From: Nymphaea colorata
Lineage: Eukaryota > Streptophyta > Magnoliopsida > Nymphaeales > Nymphaeaceae
Direction: 5' to 3'
Assembly (NCBI RefSeq): GCF_008831285.2
Contig: NC_045142.1
Span: 18,913,354 to 18,977,353 of the forward strand
DNA: 64,000 bases
Shown: piece after piece, positions 23,300 through 35,094 of the stretch
Numbering within the stretch: position 1 is the stretch's first letter
How the letters are laid out: each line of letters begins with the position of its first letter
Notes under the pieces: generated by a model
Database searches by the model: none
Told to the model about the DNA's origin: nothing
Seen by the model: the letters and a program-made list of their open reading frames with translations, nothing else
Position numbers and translations under genes: made by a program

Positions 23300-24000
23300 T
23301 GACAAAAAAAGCGAAGACGCTTTTTTATCACTTAAAGGGGTATATTGGTCATAACAATATGCTTATACGAACTAATAAGTTTTACCTTTATAGAATATCA
23401 AAATCTTCTTTTACCGGTTTCCTTTTTTGTTCATACAAAAGAGTTTCTTTTTTTATTAATCATGGGCATTTTTGTTATTAATAAAATGATGCATAAAATA
23501 TTCATACATGGCATGGCATACATAACCAGCTTCTAAAATTTGTATGGGAGAGAAGACCTGCTTGGGGCCATGGGAGAATAGCACAGCCATGTGGATTAAT
23601 AGGGGTGGCTTGGTGACAGTATTAATTTGTTATTATTTCATAAATTTGTCTCAAAGATTGGAGGAAATGCACGAAAATTTGTAACATAATATTCTATGAA
23701 TCTCTTCAATGTTTGGGGTAGGTTTATGTAATGGTATCAAACTTTTCTCTTTATCGAATGAACTGATAGTAGGTAACTGACAGTAAGGATATTCTAAGTG
23801 CCTCATAAATCTTCTCTAAAGACTAGGTTAGACTCATACAAGATTAGTTTTAGTGTTCTATAAATGTAATAATAACCTTGAAAAAGTGTTTCGCTGTCAA
23901 ACAACCCTATCACATAGGTCACGGTGTACTTAAGTCCAACCATTAGTACATGAGTGGTTGAGTTTCCTTTAGACCAATAGTAGCAAAATGATTTTAATGT
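23300..24000. other. AT-rich spacer with a possible MITE relic
   Basis: Mostly without recognised features. 23611-23680 (GGGGTGGCTTGGTGACAG, then TTTCATAAATTTGTCTCAAA) resembles the left end of the MITE at 50603-50762, but a matching right end is not clear. 23340-23980 has no counterpart in copy R. Confidence 0.4.
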
Positions 24001-24002
24001 TT

Positions 24003-24470
24003 GAGGAGACTCTCAGCTCAATGGGCTAACCCCTTTGCAAGACAGGTCCCCGGTGCCCTGTCGTATGTAGAGGCGCTTGCACATGGAATACCCACTTTTC
24101 CTCAGATTGCCATAAGCTTGGGCATTGGGGCATCGGTACCCAGTACCTGTCACGACTTGAGCCCGGGCTCAGGCCCTTAAAAAGGCATTTGGCTGAATCG
24201 GGTGGGCTTGACTAAGCCCGATTCCACCTGATAAAATATTTTTAATATTATTTTTGTTTATTATATATATATAATTATAGCATTTTATTACAATTAATTA
24301 TATTTATATATTATTTTATGTTAAAAATATATATTTTTACTTTTAACTGAGCAGGGCCTGAGGTTAGGTTTCGAGTGTTGGGCCTGGGTCAAGTCACAGT
24401 TATGAGTTGTGGCCCGGCCCGAGCCTAACTTCTTATCGACCATGCCAGCTGATATCCAAGCCTAGATTGC
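24003..24470. repeat. G+C-richer repeat element, copy L
   Basis: Opens with CTCAGCTCAATGGGCTAACC and contains ACAGGTCCCCGGTGCCCTG and GCACATGGAATACCCACTTT. It then has GAGCCCGGGCTCAGGCCC, an AT-rich core, and closes with GGCCCGGCCCGAGCCTAACT. It stands out from its AT-rich surroundings. The copy at 35541-36030 shares the full layout. The GGCC/GGGCTT-rich ends suggest a non-autonomous dispersed element, but no clear inverted ends or target duplication were defined and the class is left open. Confidence 0.5.
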
Positions 24471-24479
24471 CATTAGACC

Positions 24480-26960
24480 TTATTAGATAATTGGCTGTTT
24501 AAACCTAAAGACCAATACGTACATAACAAGAAATGAAGCCCTAATTAGTTTTTGGTCTGAATATAGGCCATGTTTGTTAGTGAAAGTTTGGTTACATATA
24601 AACAAAAAAAGAGGAAAAAAGAAATGCATAAGAATTTTCTTCAATATAAAATTACCCCATCATTGACGTGTTGAGAAGTTCTTAATTAGCTTAGATAAAG
24701 AGCCCAAGTCATTAATTATGAGTAGGTAGATCTAACATCCTTAGTGGAGTCCTAACGCGGTCTCGGGAAGGAAGGCCTCTCAACCGAGTGATAAGGTTCA
24801 CTCTAGGCACATGAAAAATTATCTTTTCGTATTTGTAGGTGAAAAACACATAGAAAATACAAATTAAGTTACTCACCTCGACTCAATGGGGAAGAATAAA
24901 TATAGACCATGTTTGAAAACCCAGCCAACCAGGCACTCCTCAAACCTATAAATTCTTTTAAAATATCACATATATCCCGTGACCGTAAATGTTTTTGCAA
25001 AAAAGGTCGAAGATCAAGGAGTAAATTTCAAGAAAATGGTATCATCCATGATAAACATTTTGAAAAGTTATCCCAACCAGATTAATGGGAAAAATTCATA
25101 AAATAATAAAGATAGCGCAAAAAAAAAGAAAATTAACAAGATCTATTCTCTCTCTTTGCCCCCAAAAGGAATCCTCCTCCTCTTCCTACTCTCTTTTTCT
25201 TTCAATTTTTTTTACACCTTTATGCTTCTTTCTTTTCTTTAAATCATTTCTTTTGTAATATTATTTGGATATGTTCATTGCAAAAAAATGGATGAATGAA
25301 AAGGTAATAAGAGTTGACTGGTCAGAACAATTTGAGGAAATACTGGGTCCTAGAAGTATATATGAAAAACCCAAGATAAGGAAAGGAAAAAATAAATTAT
25401 TACGAGTCAAGAAAACTAGGTTTAATGGCATTCAAACATCATCTAGACGTATTCAAAATAGAGATAGAGCACCTCACATGCTTGGTGCTTAACATGGGTG
25501 TGTTCGTTCCACCATTTGAGGAGATGGGAATTTTTGTCATTTTTTAGATCATCAGATATATATTTAATTATTTTTTAGAAAGTAACTTTCTTCTTTCTAT
25601 TCTCCTAGAGGAAAGGTTCCTCCTTTCCAAGTAGGAAGGCTATTTGGTTAATGTCAACCCCCTAATATGCAACCGTCGTTAGGGCCCAAACCTAAAGAGT
25701 TTTTCACAGACCATGCAAAGCAAAGAGCTTTTCCTAATATTCATCTAAAAAAGGTTTTTCTAATATTCCATGTATATTCCTTTTAGACTCTCAATTCTCT
25801 TTTCTTAGCCAAGCATAATATATAGGTCTATAGTTATACAATGTCAAAAAAAGCTAGGGAAATTGAATATACAATCAACTTAATTTTCGAAGGAGGTGCA
25901 TGATTCCTAAGGAGAAGAATTCATATCCATCCACTAGATAATCACGGCAAATGGCATACCTATTATAAGCATAAAAAATAGTTACCAAAACATGTAGATT
26001 CAAAATATTGAGATCCACTATCATATATATCACTTGCATTTATTTCTGCATATGTATACATAAATATGACCTTCTAGAGGATACCTTATTGGTCCTTTAG
26101 AGGGTGAATGACATGAACATTTTGGAACACATGTTTTTAGAGTACATGTTCAAAAACCCAATTTCCTTGTTCATGCAATTGGTGTGATTACTTTCAAAGT
26201 TTGAGTGTTGAATTTAAAAACAATATCTATATATAATCAAGGTCTGTTTGCTGAAACAATAACATGATTTGTTATTGACAAGTTAGCTACGAGAAAAGCC
26301 GCATAAAAAAAGATGCATGAGGCAAGAAATAAAAAAAAATTATGCCAAGCAGTATACATAATGATCGACCATCCATCTGGCCATCTAGTGTTTTTGATGC
26401 CAGTGTTTCTGAGCAATCATTTTAAAAACCTAACTGCTTGAATGTGTGTATAATATATGTTTATGATACTAAAAAAGTGAACAATAAGTTATGTTCATTA
26501 GCCATGCCATCTGATTTTTGAAGTAAAAAGACATCTGATATATTGCTAATCTTTTAGCCCAGTGAATTAATTTTCACAACCATATTCTATGACCTTTCAG
26601 GGATTGCTTGAAAAGAGTGCATAAACAAACTTTGAAGTCTATAAGGCTCATGGAAATCACCAATTATATCTGTGACTGCTTACTCCTTTGCCCTTAATTG
26701 TCCTTGTAGTTGATAATTAACTAGATACTCCATATTGTTTGAATACAATTTACTAATCCATAAGATGCATATAAATGAATAAAATTGTACTTTACATCCA
26801 TCTTAACATCCTCATAAATATATTTTGCCACCCATTTACATGAACCCATGTGATTCTTTCCCTTACATGCATACACACATGTGCAAACGTATGAGCTTTA
26901 TGGAGTTACCTTGTCAACTGTTGGTGCATGAATTGACCATGGTGGGTCCCATATGGGCAA
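24480..26960. other. Spacer; short pyrimidine-rich 5'UTR-like patch
   Basis: AT-rich sequence without recognised genes. 25140-25260 is strongly pyrimidine-rich and precedes a 75-codon frame (25265-25492) rich in Lys/Arg that I cannot assign. Its C-terminal part is partly retained in copy R (AGAGATAGAGCAGTTCGCAT near 36564), but the frame is not. 25560-26960 is absent from copy R. Confidence 0.45.
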
Positions 26961-26962
26961 TC

Positions 26963-27356
26963 ATTGAAATTAACCTCCTTTGCACTATGTTATGACTCAT
27001 ATATTGTTATTCTTTATCAATTAAATCATGATATCAATCAACAAAATCATGAAGAAAAGATAAGAGAAATCATCACAGAGAAGGTTACACGGTTTAACAT
27101 ATTAGCATACATCCAACGGGAAGAAGAGAAGAGACATCATACAAAGTGAGAGCATAAAGGCTACATGATAATGAGCATGGGAAGAAATCTCGAAACCAAG
27201 AAATTAAGAACAACCACAATGTATTCACTAGGAGAACAATAAGCTTCTAGGAATAAAAGATATCACTTCCAAAAATGTGCAACCACCTGATATGCCTTAG
27301 CTGGAGGTGAAGATGCTGACCTCTTCTCCTAAAATCAGGTTATTGTCTCCCCCTTA
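26963..27356 (-). mobile_element. Copia 3' LTR relic plus polypurine tract, copy L
   Basis: Matches 36675-37046. There the sequence lies directly after a copia pol end and its polypurine tract (TAAGGGGGAGAC on the minus strand). Here only the tract (27356-27345) and the following LTR-like region survive, and the RNase H end is missing because the duplication boundary cuts the tract. LTR outer end not defined; no intact partner LTR recognised. Confidence 0.6.
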
Positions 27357-28209
27357 TGCCAATCGTGCTCTTTATTAGCATTAAGCTTCCGGGGAAATCA
27401 TGTCAACGTTCACATAAAATTCATGTTTATTTAATATCAAAAATTTATATCGGTGCTTTTGGTTAAATCTTTTGCCAAAATAGTCCAGTTTTGTCACAGC
27501 AGTCCAACGTTTACATAATTGTAGTTTCAAAACCCACAATGATCGTATAGCATACGTGAAGCAACATGCAGGAAATTGGATTCGATACATAAAAAATTAA
27601 TTAAGAAAAGGGCAGCAGTAAAATGAATAAATAAATAAATAAAGTCCTTATGCCAGAATACACGCGCCATTCGTTTGATTAGACCACCATGCCGGAGGCA
27701 CTGTTTGTTGGCCTTTGATTCTTTAGTGGATTACAAACGTGAATTTTAAGTTTTCCAACATCGACATCACAATAATAATCCATCATCAGTTATCTCCCAC
27801 CATTTCTTAAAATCTTAGACGTGATCAGGTTGTGGTTTGGCCTCATAAATACGTTCTGCTACTTTAAATAATTTCAAGTTGCTGATGATTTCTTCATCAA
27901 ATTTACAACCGTAAAATTTAAGGTAACTGATTACCCTAATATAATATCTTTATGTAAAGAACTTTAATACAAACTAATTACCCAAATATAATACCTTTAA
28001 TAGTTGAAATCAATTCCAAATTGTCATTTAATTTTTCAGTACATGCATATTCTGCTACAGACTTAAAACAAACTAATTACCCTAATATAATATCTTTATG
28101 TGAAGAAAGAAATTCATTAATTATATAATCTATTAAAGGTAACATTTTGTCAAAGAAAGAGATAACCTATACAAATTTCCAACTGTAAAACCCTTAGTTC
28201 TTTCTCCTG

Positions 28210-28545
28210 TGAGAATGATCATGGTAACTTCTATAAATTGGATCAAACTCATGATGCATGCTTTGCACATTTTAAGAGCTCTTCCTCTAAAGATTTGTCA
28301 TCTGGTTGGCTTTTAGATAGTCTTTTGCAAGGAGAAAGTGTCTCAGACGAGGAGGATTCTTTTCCTTCAAGCCAACATCACATGCGAAAATTTGGTGGGC
28401 TGTTTCAGAGGCAAACTCTAACGTTGCCCCTTGCCCTCATGGATAACCAAATATTTCTTTCAACAAATGTGTAGGATATTATGGAGGCTAATGTATCTTG
28501 CTCCAGAAGAGATCTTTCCAAAAAGGGAGGATGGTTAGAGCAATT
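28210..28545 (+). pseudogene. Truncated LINE linker/RT start, unit V
   Basis: Paralogue of 10925-11240 with the same 3' truncation. It has MDQTHDACFAHFKSSSSKDL and, in the other frame, VSEANSNVAPCPHG. L1-type ORF2 linker ahead of RT; inactive. The shared truncation shows the LINE was already cut before the large duplication. Confidence 0.7.
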
Positions 28546-29149
28546 GTCACAGAAAACACGTCTTATTCAAAATTCAAGAAATCAAATTTATATATTGATG
28601 CAAACATCATACTTAATTTTTAATATGCGGCTTAGGTGGCTATAAGTGCCCATTCAACATTTATTCTGATCAACTGCACCGAATTGGGCAGAGATAATTT
28701 GTTTATATATATGTTTGTTCTTTAAAGGAAGGACTTGTAGGCACCTGCACATGGCAGAAAATACATTTTGTTATCAATCATAGTTTATGAATTGAAACCA
28801 CCGTACGTAACTCCGGTTGATAAATTCGGACTGAAAGGAAGGACGGAAACAGCTAATGGGATGTCAACAACTCGATTTTGAGAAACAAATGAAAGGTAAT
28901 TTTGCTCAGAGTGGTGCATATTTCACCTTGATGTCGGAGTGACTAGTTAGCATATTTAATTCTATTTTTGACTTGGAATATAATTAAAACTGCGCTCGGC
29001 TAAATTAGTTTCCTAATTTCAATCTTAATTTGAACATGCCAAGCCATTGCTTGCATGTCACCTTAGACATTTTTCATTGCTTTATAAGCTTTGTAATTTT
29101 GGTCCTTCCTTCACTGACAATTAATTAATCAAAGTTATGACCATTATCT

Positions 29150-29600
29150 GTGAAATGCCTTTGGGTAGAAGGCATTTGGTCCATAATTTCCCTTCATTGG
29201 CTAGTAAGATACAGGGCATGCCTTGCTTGTTACAGCCTGAATGAGCAAAGCTTAGGATGTATATTCTGGTCATTTTCATCAAGAGGTGCCTATTTAGATG
29301 ATGAAACAAATTCATGGAAAGCTATACAGGTTAATATTACTTGACAAAATTATATGGGGTCCCTAGCTAGAGTCAAGCATAAATTTAAACTTGAGAGCTT
29401 GAGTGGAGATCGGGGCATTTGGTACATAATTTCCCTTCATTGGAAGAAAATTCAGTGCTAGTAAGATAGAGGGCATGCCTTGCGTGTTACAGCCTGAACG
29501 AGCAAAGCTTAGGATGCATATTCTGGTCATTTTCGTCAAGAGGTGCCTATTTGGATGATGAAACAAATTCTTGGAAAGCTATACGGGTTAATATTACATG
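29150..29600. repeat. Internal direct duplication of about 170 bp
   Basis: 29163-29350 and 29412-29600 both run GGCATTTGGT(C/A)CATAATTTC, CCTTCATTGG, AGTAAGATA, TTACAGCCTGAA, AGCAAAGCTTAGGATG, TGCCTATTT, CTATAC. Copy L has one version (11877-12052). The duplication is thus private to copy R or was lost from L. Confidence 0.75.
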
Positions 29601-30054
29601 ACAAAAATATATGGGGTACCTAGGTAGAGTCGAGCATAAATTTAAACTTGAAAGCTTGAGTGGAGATCCAGTTCACTCGAGCGCTAAAGGAACACAGAGT
29701 TAATTTAAATGGAAATTTACCTGGCTCTTCCTTTTCCTTTTGATGATGATCAGCAACGTTGTCCATGGATTAACCATCTCCCTTTTGTCTACATGCCTGT
29801 CAAACGATCAGATATCGCAGCCCTATATATGCCTTTGGGGAAAAGCCCATTTGGTGGCCAGCAGTGGAATTGGCGTGCAAAGAAAATTCCACTAGATGCA
29901 TGCCAGGGAACTACCGAAAATGAAACTCAGGAGATGCACATTTATATATTAACCGAGAAGACGATCGACCTTTTTTGTTTTTTCCTTTCCCTTTTTGAGG
30001 GCCATCTTTGCGGAAGGCCTCCTGTTGCGATTTCACTTCCTCTATGGTACAGAC

Positions 30055-30440
30055 TAATTTTCAGTCTATAAATAACTGTTTCCTAATTTCGAAGCGGCAA
30101 TGGAGGACAGTAACAGATGAGTGCGTGTAGATCATAAGAAGATGCAAGAACTGGTAAAAGAATGAGCCAGCTGGGTGGGTGGGTAACCTCTGGAATACTG
30201 GAAACGACGGTAGCTAAGAGAGGAGGAGGGAAGCGCCATGGCTGTCGCCGGATCGATCGAGAAGATATGTACGGCTCTGCACCTCCTTGCCTCCCAACTT
30301 TTATCTGTATCCCGAACCAGCAGCTGGCAACCTTCTTGTTGCTTGGGCTCTACAAATTAGTTTGCCACGACGGCAAACACAAGGCACAAACAACCAGGCT
30401 GTGTAGCAACAAAGCGGACATGTTCAATTTTTAGAGAGAG
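30055..30440 (+). pseudogene. TATA region plus first-exon-like fragment, unit V
   Basis: TATA motif (GTCTATAAATAAC, 30064-30076) about 165 bp before ATG 30239, which opens MAVAGSIEKICTALHLLASQ then LLSVSRTSSWQPSCCLGSTN to a stop near 30360. Layout matches unit II (12515-12900). The two copies differ by substitutions and a deletion after the first 20 codons. No known family; likely a duplicated promoter and exon fragment and not a working gene. Confidence 0.4.
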
Positions 30441-30649
30441 AGAGAGGGAGCTATCTGACTAAATGGAAATATATTAACACAAAGAAAAAACAAGCATCAC
30501 TGCCAGAGCCGCCCTATATAATCCGTCGTTACATCATAAGCTATCGGCAACGTCAATATAACGACACCTTTTTTTTATATTCTTTTGGAAATTTTAGTCA
30601 TCTGAGAAAATATTCCACATTCAATAGGATTAGGATTGAATTGTCATAT

Positions 30650-30653
<4 letters not shown>

Positions 30654-30697
<44 letters not shown>
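30654..30697. repeat. (TA)n microsatellite
   Basis: Pure TA run at the end of unit V. An overlapping 64-codon open frame starting with Ile/Tyr repeats is an artefact. Confidence 0.95.
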
Positions 30698-30699
<2 letters not shown>

Positions 30700-30700
<1 letters not shown>

Positions 30701-31690
30701 GTATATGCAGTCTCCAATCTAAAATCGGAAACTATCGAGCACAACTTAAATTATTGGATTTCTAATTTTGCTTTGTTGTATACATTTATTTTAGATACAA
30801 ATCTACTCAAATATAGTATTCGCGATTACCCTTGAGGGCAGTTTGTTCTCGGCATTTTTTGGCCCCTGTCAGAAAGGCTGACTAAACTGGAAGATTATGA
30901 ATTGGATTAGTTAAGGCTTGCTTTTGACAGTGTACTTAGTAGTAGCGGTCAGAAAACATATTGGATTTGCATTTAAGAGGTGACATCTGATTAGATTTGG
31001 ATTCATATTTTAGACAAATATCAGACTGGGTTGGGATTTAGGTTCTGCTCTAAATAAATATCATATACACAATGCCCTTGCATTTTATATAGCAGTTCTT
31101 AACCTCCATATCTTCATAGTAACTTGAAGTTATATAGGTCTTAAGTAGTATCAATGGGAGTCAAAGAGGGCCTGATATGCAAACCAACTTTGCAACATAT
31201 CTTGTGGTAAGAGAGAGAGGAGGAGACACTCGCCGACAACCTCCCTCTTCCTCTGCCACTTTATATTAAGACTGTTCCAAATATACTAGTCCTTTATTTG
31301 CGTCAAGTTTATTTTCATCAATACTAAGGTTGCTTACAAAATAGTAGTATTTATTACCAATAAGCTTCGCATGAAATTATGTCAACTTTCACATAATTAA
31401 TTCATGTTCATTTAATATCGTAAATTTATGTCCGTGTTTTTGGTTAAAGCATCTGCGTCCAACTTTGTGATGACAACCCAACGTTGTCATGGGTTGTAGC
31501 ATCAAAACCCACAACGATGGTGGCAAAATAACACAACTTTTATGTATATCTCGGGCCTAAAACTGATTTTGTTGAGAAAAAGTGAGAGACATGGGAGACG
31601 CGAAGAGAGTAATTGAGAGAGATAGAGAGCTGATTAAATGAAAAAATAATAAGAAAGGAAATGGGAGACAACTATATATACATAAATATA
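30700..31690. other. Private spacer then start of unit VI
   Basis: 30700-31260 has no counterpart in copy L and no recognised features beyond GGATTTG/GACATCTGATT-type degenerate repeats (30960-31060). From 31310 the unit landmark returns in degraded form (AAGCTTCGCATGAAATTATG at 31361). 31530-31690 then repeats the 14785-15000 block. Confidence 0.5.
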
Positions 31691-32953
31691 TATATTAAAA
31701 AGGGGTGAAACGCAGACACTTCAGATTTCACTACTAGCGGAAAAATATACTTGAGTGGGGAAAATTGGTCATTTTTTATTTTAACTTTTCCAGATTCCCC
31801 AATCAAATGATTAGATTTGATGACATTCAAAACCAAGTTTCCCTACTCTCAAACATTAATTTTAAAAAACATAAGTTCCTTATGAGGGAAAACTTAAAAG
31901 GGTGCTGCTTTTTCAACTGCCCCAGTCAATTCAGTTTACCCGGCATGATGCCCCGTTCTCTCCCCTACTTTGGCTCATGATTTTTGGCTCCAGATATTTA
32001 AATTTGGCACAAATATTAACTCGCGAGTTCGTATTCAGATATCTAAACTTTTAGTGGATCACGAACGTGAATTTAAGTTTTCCAAAGTCCATATTTACAA
32101 TAATATTCCTTTATTGCCCACCATTTATATTAAATTGTACCGAAGGCCCTTTGTTTAGCGGTCAAGGTGGGGATTTTGATTTTTTAAGTTATTTCATCAT
32201 TTAAATTACATCTTAGACATGTGAAGTTGTGGTGTGGCCTCATAAATACGTTCTGCAAATTCATAATCAACAATTGCAGGGACTTCACCAATGAACGTTG
32301 GAGTGAATATCAACTGTAATTCATGCTGAGGCATGAGAGCTGGTTAAAGTTCTTTCTGGCATTCGCCAAGAAGCGTTAACTTGAGTTACATATGCCTAAA
32401 GTTTCCCATCAAGACAATGGAGGTGTTGATTAGCAGATCGGAGGATGCAGCTTGCTCGTTTTTGCAGAAGGAAAGAAACTCAGATCTTTGAAGGGGTACG
32501 TTTCATGCAAACTTTATCTTCTATCCACAAGTTTTTTTTTTTTTTTCTAATACATGAATTGGAATCTCTAGCCTCCCTCCATTCTCTTCTGCCCAAGTAG
32601 TTTGATACAGTTAGTTTTAAGCCTTTGCTTGGGACACAACCTTGTACCTAAGAGGCAAAGGAAAAGGGAAGCCATGGTTTCTTGCCCCTCACTCCAAGAC
32701 CTTGCTCATAAGGTAGCAAGCTTCATTTAGCAGTTCCTGCATCGTATGGAATAATCTGCAAACCATAGCGGTGGAAGTGCATACTTATAACTTCATATCT
32801 CGTAGCTATTTTCTGATTTACATACTTAGTTCCCATTATCAGTCTTAAGATTTAAAATGTTAGGGCCACTCAGCCAGGAACTTCAGGCTCCTCACTCTCA
32901 GGAAGTTTGAATAAGCCACTTGAGCGATCGATCTCCTTCTTTGCTGTTCAGAA

Positions 32954-33193
32954 TTATAGGAGAGGAATTCTTTGGAAACTAAAGAAAAAAAAATTCCTCA
33001 TAACCATAAAACTTTGCATGGTAGAGGAAGAGAAATCGTGATAAAAGGCACCAAGAGCAAACAATGACAAATTGACCCCTCTCAAAGTAGAGTGAGAAAG
33101 GACAAGATCGCCTTCACAGTTGACACTTCTTATATATGCATGTATGTAGCTATCATTTACTGAGTTTGATTTTACGTTGTCCTCTCGCAGCAC
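32954..33193 (-). pseudogene. Broken copy of the 20645-20944 frame
   Basis: Same start as its copy L paralogue (MLREDNVKSNSVN...). It is about 90% identical by eye, with a frameshift near the AAAAAAAAATTCC homopolymer that ends the frame at 79 codons. Product unknown. Confidence 0.25.
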
Positions 33194-33236
33194 AGTTGTT
33201 TGGGCATCCCAATGTGACTGCTAGCACCGCCAGTTA

Positions 33237-33344
33237 ATGGCTTCTCACAAAAATATAAGGCTGCTTCTTGTGTGACATATAGACAGAGTTCGATGTAAAT
33301 TCATGGAGAACCTTCGCCATCATCGGTCGGAAGGAGGCAACCAG
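33237..33344 (+). pseudogene. Dead copy of the MASHKN exon
   Basis: Start and GTAAAT donor are kept. Codon 13 is TGA at 33273-33275 (CGA in copy L). GGAGGC is inserted before the donor, and the remaining residues diverge. Indicates loss of coding function in copy R. Confidence 0.45.
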
Positions 33345-34224
33345 GTAAATTCCCACCATTCAAGTTCTCACCGAACCGCTGTTCTTCTTTTCAAGTTTAA
33401 CCATACTATTAATTGTTGGGTAGTCGGACCTTTTTCTACAATCAACAATTAAATCTCAAAGAAGATCATTTCTCTGAGGAGGCGTTTGACATATCCAGAA
33501 CCATGGAATTTTAGAAACAAAATGCTCATTTCTTTAAGAAATTGAAATTGTTAAACAAATTAACGTGGTATTTCGTTTGTTGGAACTAGGAAACTGAAAC
33601 TTGAAAATTTTGATTCTGTTCCTGTTTGAGAAGAAATTATGATTCAAGAATTTTTACTTTCGAATCAAAATTTTTAACTAGGGGAGGCATTATCTTTGTT
33701 TGTCCAATACAAATGTAGCTTCCTTTAGCTGATGACTTGGGAGAATAAGTTCGCATGCATGGTGAAGGCAAATTTTTAAATTGTTGTTGACCTTATTTTA
33801 GCTGACCTCCTCAATCTCTTTCAGCCCAAATGTATCAACCACGAAGTTTATGATATTTTTCAGTTGATAAAGGTTGCCAATACGTATCATGCCATATTTT
33901 CATGCTTTGTAATGTGTGCTCCTTGCTTCTTTGGTAATTAATTTGTGTAAAAGAGTCCATTGTTCTTACGCAAAAGGGAAGCATAACAAAGTAAATTCTC
34001 TTCGCCCAATTCATCGTAATATTTATTTGAGAATGAATGAGTCATTCACTCCACCTAAGGCTCCTCTTTTAAGTCTCTACATGTATTGATTTTCTAAATT
34101 TTGGCATCTGCCGACTACTTGCATCCAAGCCACCTTGCAGTTTTGAATGGTTATTCATTGATGAGCCGCTCTCTTTGCTTTGACGTGCACAAATAGGTAT
34201 AGATCTACATACTCCTCCTTCAGC

Positions 34225-34322
34225 TTTCCACAGAGAGAGAGAGAGAGGGAGAGAGAGGGTGAGTGAGTGAAAGGGAGAGGAGAGTTGGTGGGGGAGGGGG
34301 AGGGGGAGGGGGAGGGGGAGGG
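34225..34322. repeat. Expanded purine array ending in (GGGGGA)5
   Basis: (GA)n, then GTGA/GGGA variants, then five GGGGGA units and GGG at 34290-34322. Copy L has only two G5 runs at this site. All-purine, G-run spacing of one base: sequence compatible with a G-quadruplex. Minus-strand Ser/Pro-rich open frame over it is a repeat artefact. Confidence 0.85.
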
Positions 34323-35094
34323 TGTCAAGTACCGGAAGAGAGAGTCCAGTTTTTCCAAGTTAATATATATATATATATATATAAACATGGGCAACCACTG
34401 AATTTTTTCGTGCTTTCGTTTGCCTTGACATAGGAGTTTCCCGTTCTTCACTGAAGTATGGCATTTGTTTGCAAGGTCTATGGCATAACTAAGAACCGAT
34501 AGAAACCACATTCTCCTAAAAAACCCACAAGGAAGCGATAGAAGCTATGTGGCAATTCCCTTGATAATAAATTGCTAATGATATTATCAAAAAAATATCA
34601 AACAGAAATGGTGGTCTGCTCGGATAGGAGCGCTACTTCCCCAACAGCTTTGCATGGGAAACACACTCCTGTTTGGATCAAGCAAATTCTTAAACATGAT
34701 TGCATATACAAATTCACGTACTATGCATTTCGGTAGAATAAATAGGACGAGGTGACCTAACCAGTTCAAGGTGTAGGCCGGCAGAAGGCAGCTTGACAAA
34801 AATCATAAGTATGAGTAATTTTGGTCAATGTAAGCAATTTTAAATTGTCCCTTCAATTTAATGATCATCCTGAGGTAGCTCTCCGACAATTGAGGTGTAC
34901 ATAATTTGTAGTTGCATAAATGTTCATAGTTTTCTCTACTTTGTCTTAGATTCTAGCACTTCACTTGTAACATGTGAGAATATGTTTTTGATAAAGTTTT
35001 ATATGCCGCTCCGTATATATAATGAGCATATGTCGGTTGTGGATGCTACTACCAATATGCATGTTTAATTTAATGCTCCAACATTGTGCATGCA

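Larger units (their letters stand above)
10073..27356 (+). repeat. Copy L of a large tandem segmental duplication
   Basis: Begins at CTCTTTATTAGCATTAAGCT and ends at GTCTCCCCCTTA. The same start and end sequences bound the following block 27368-37046, with the same order of landmarks between them. Segments present here and missing from the second copy include about 13150-17350, 17800-19190, 23340-23980, 24960-25470 and 25560-26960. Copy L therefore holds units II and III plus unit IV. Contents are retroelement and gene remnants with no intact gene. The two blocks meet head-to-tail with 11 unmatched bases (27357-27367). Confidence 0.85.

Noticed and set aside
22755-23331. 178-codon minus-strand frame that looks membrane-like (also 34961-35417)
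   Set aside because: Produced by the ATGAGATAACAAATAGG minisatellite. Several overlapping frames are equally open and none is conserved between copies L and R.
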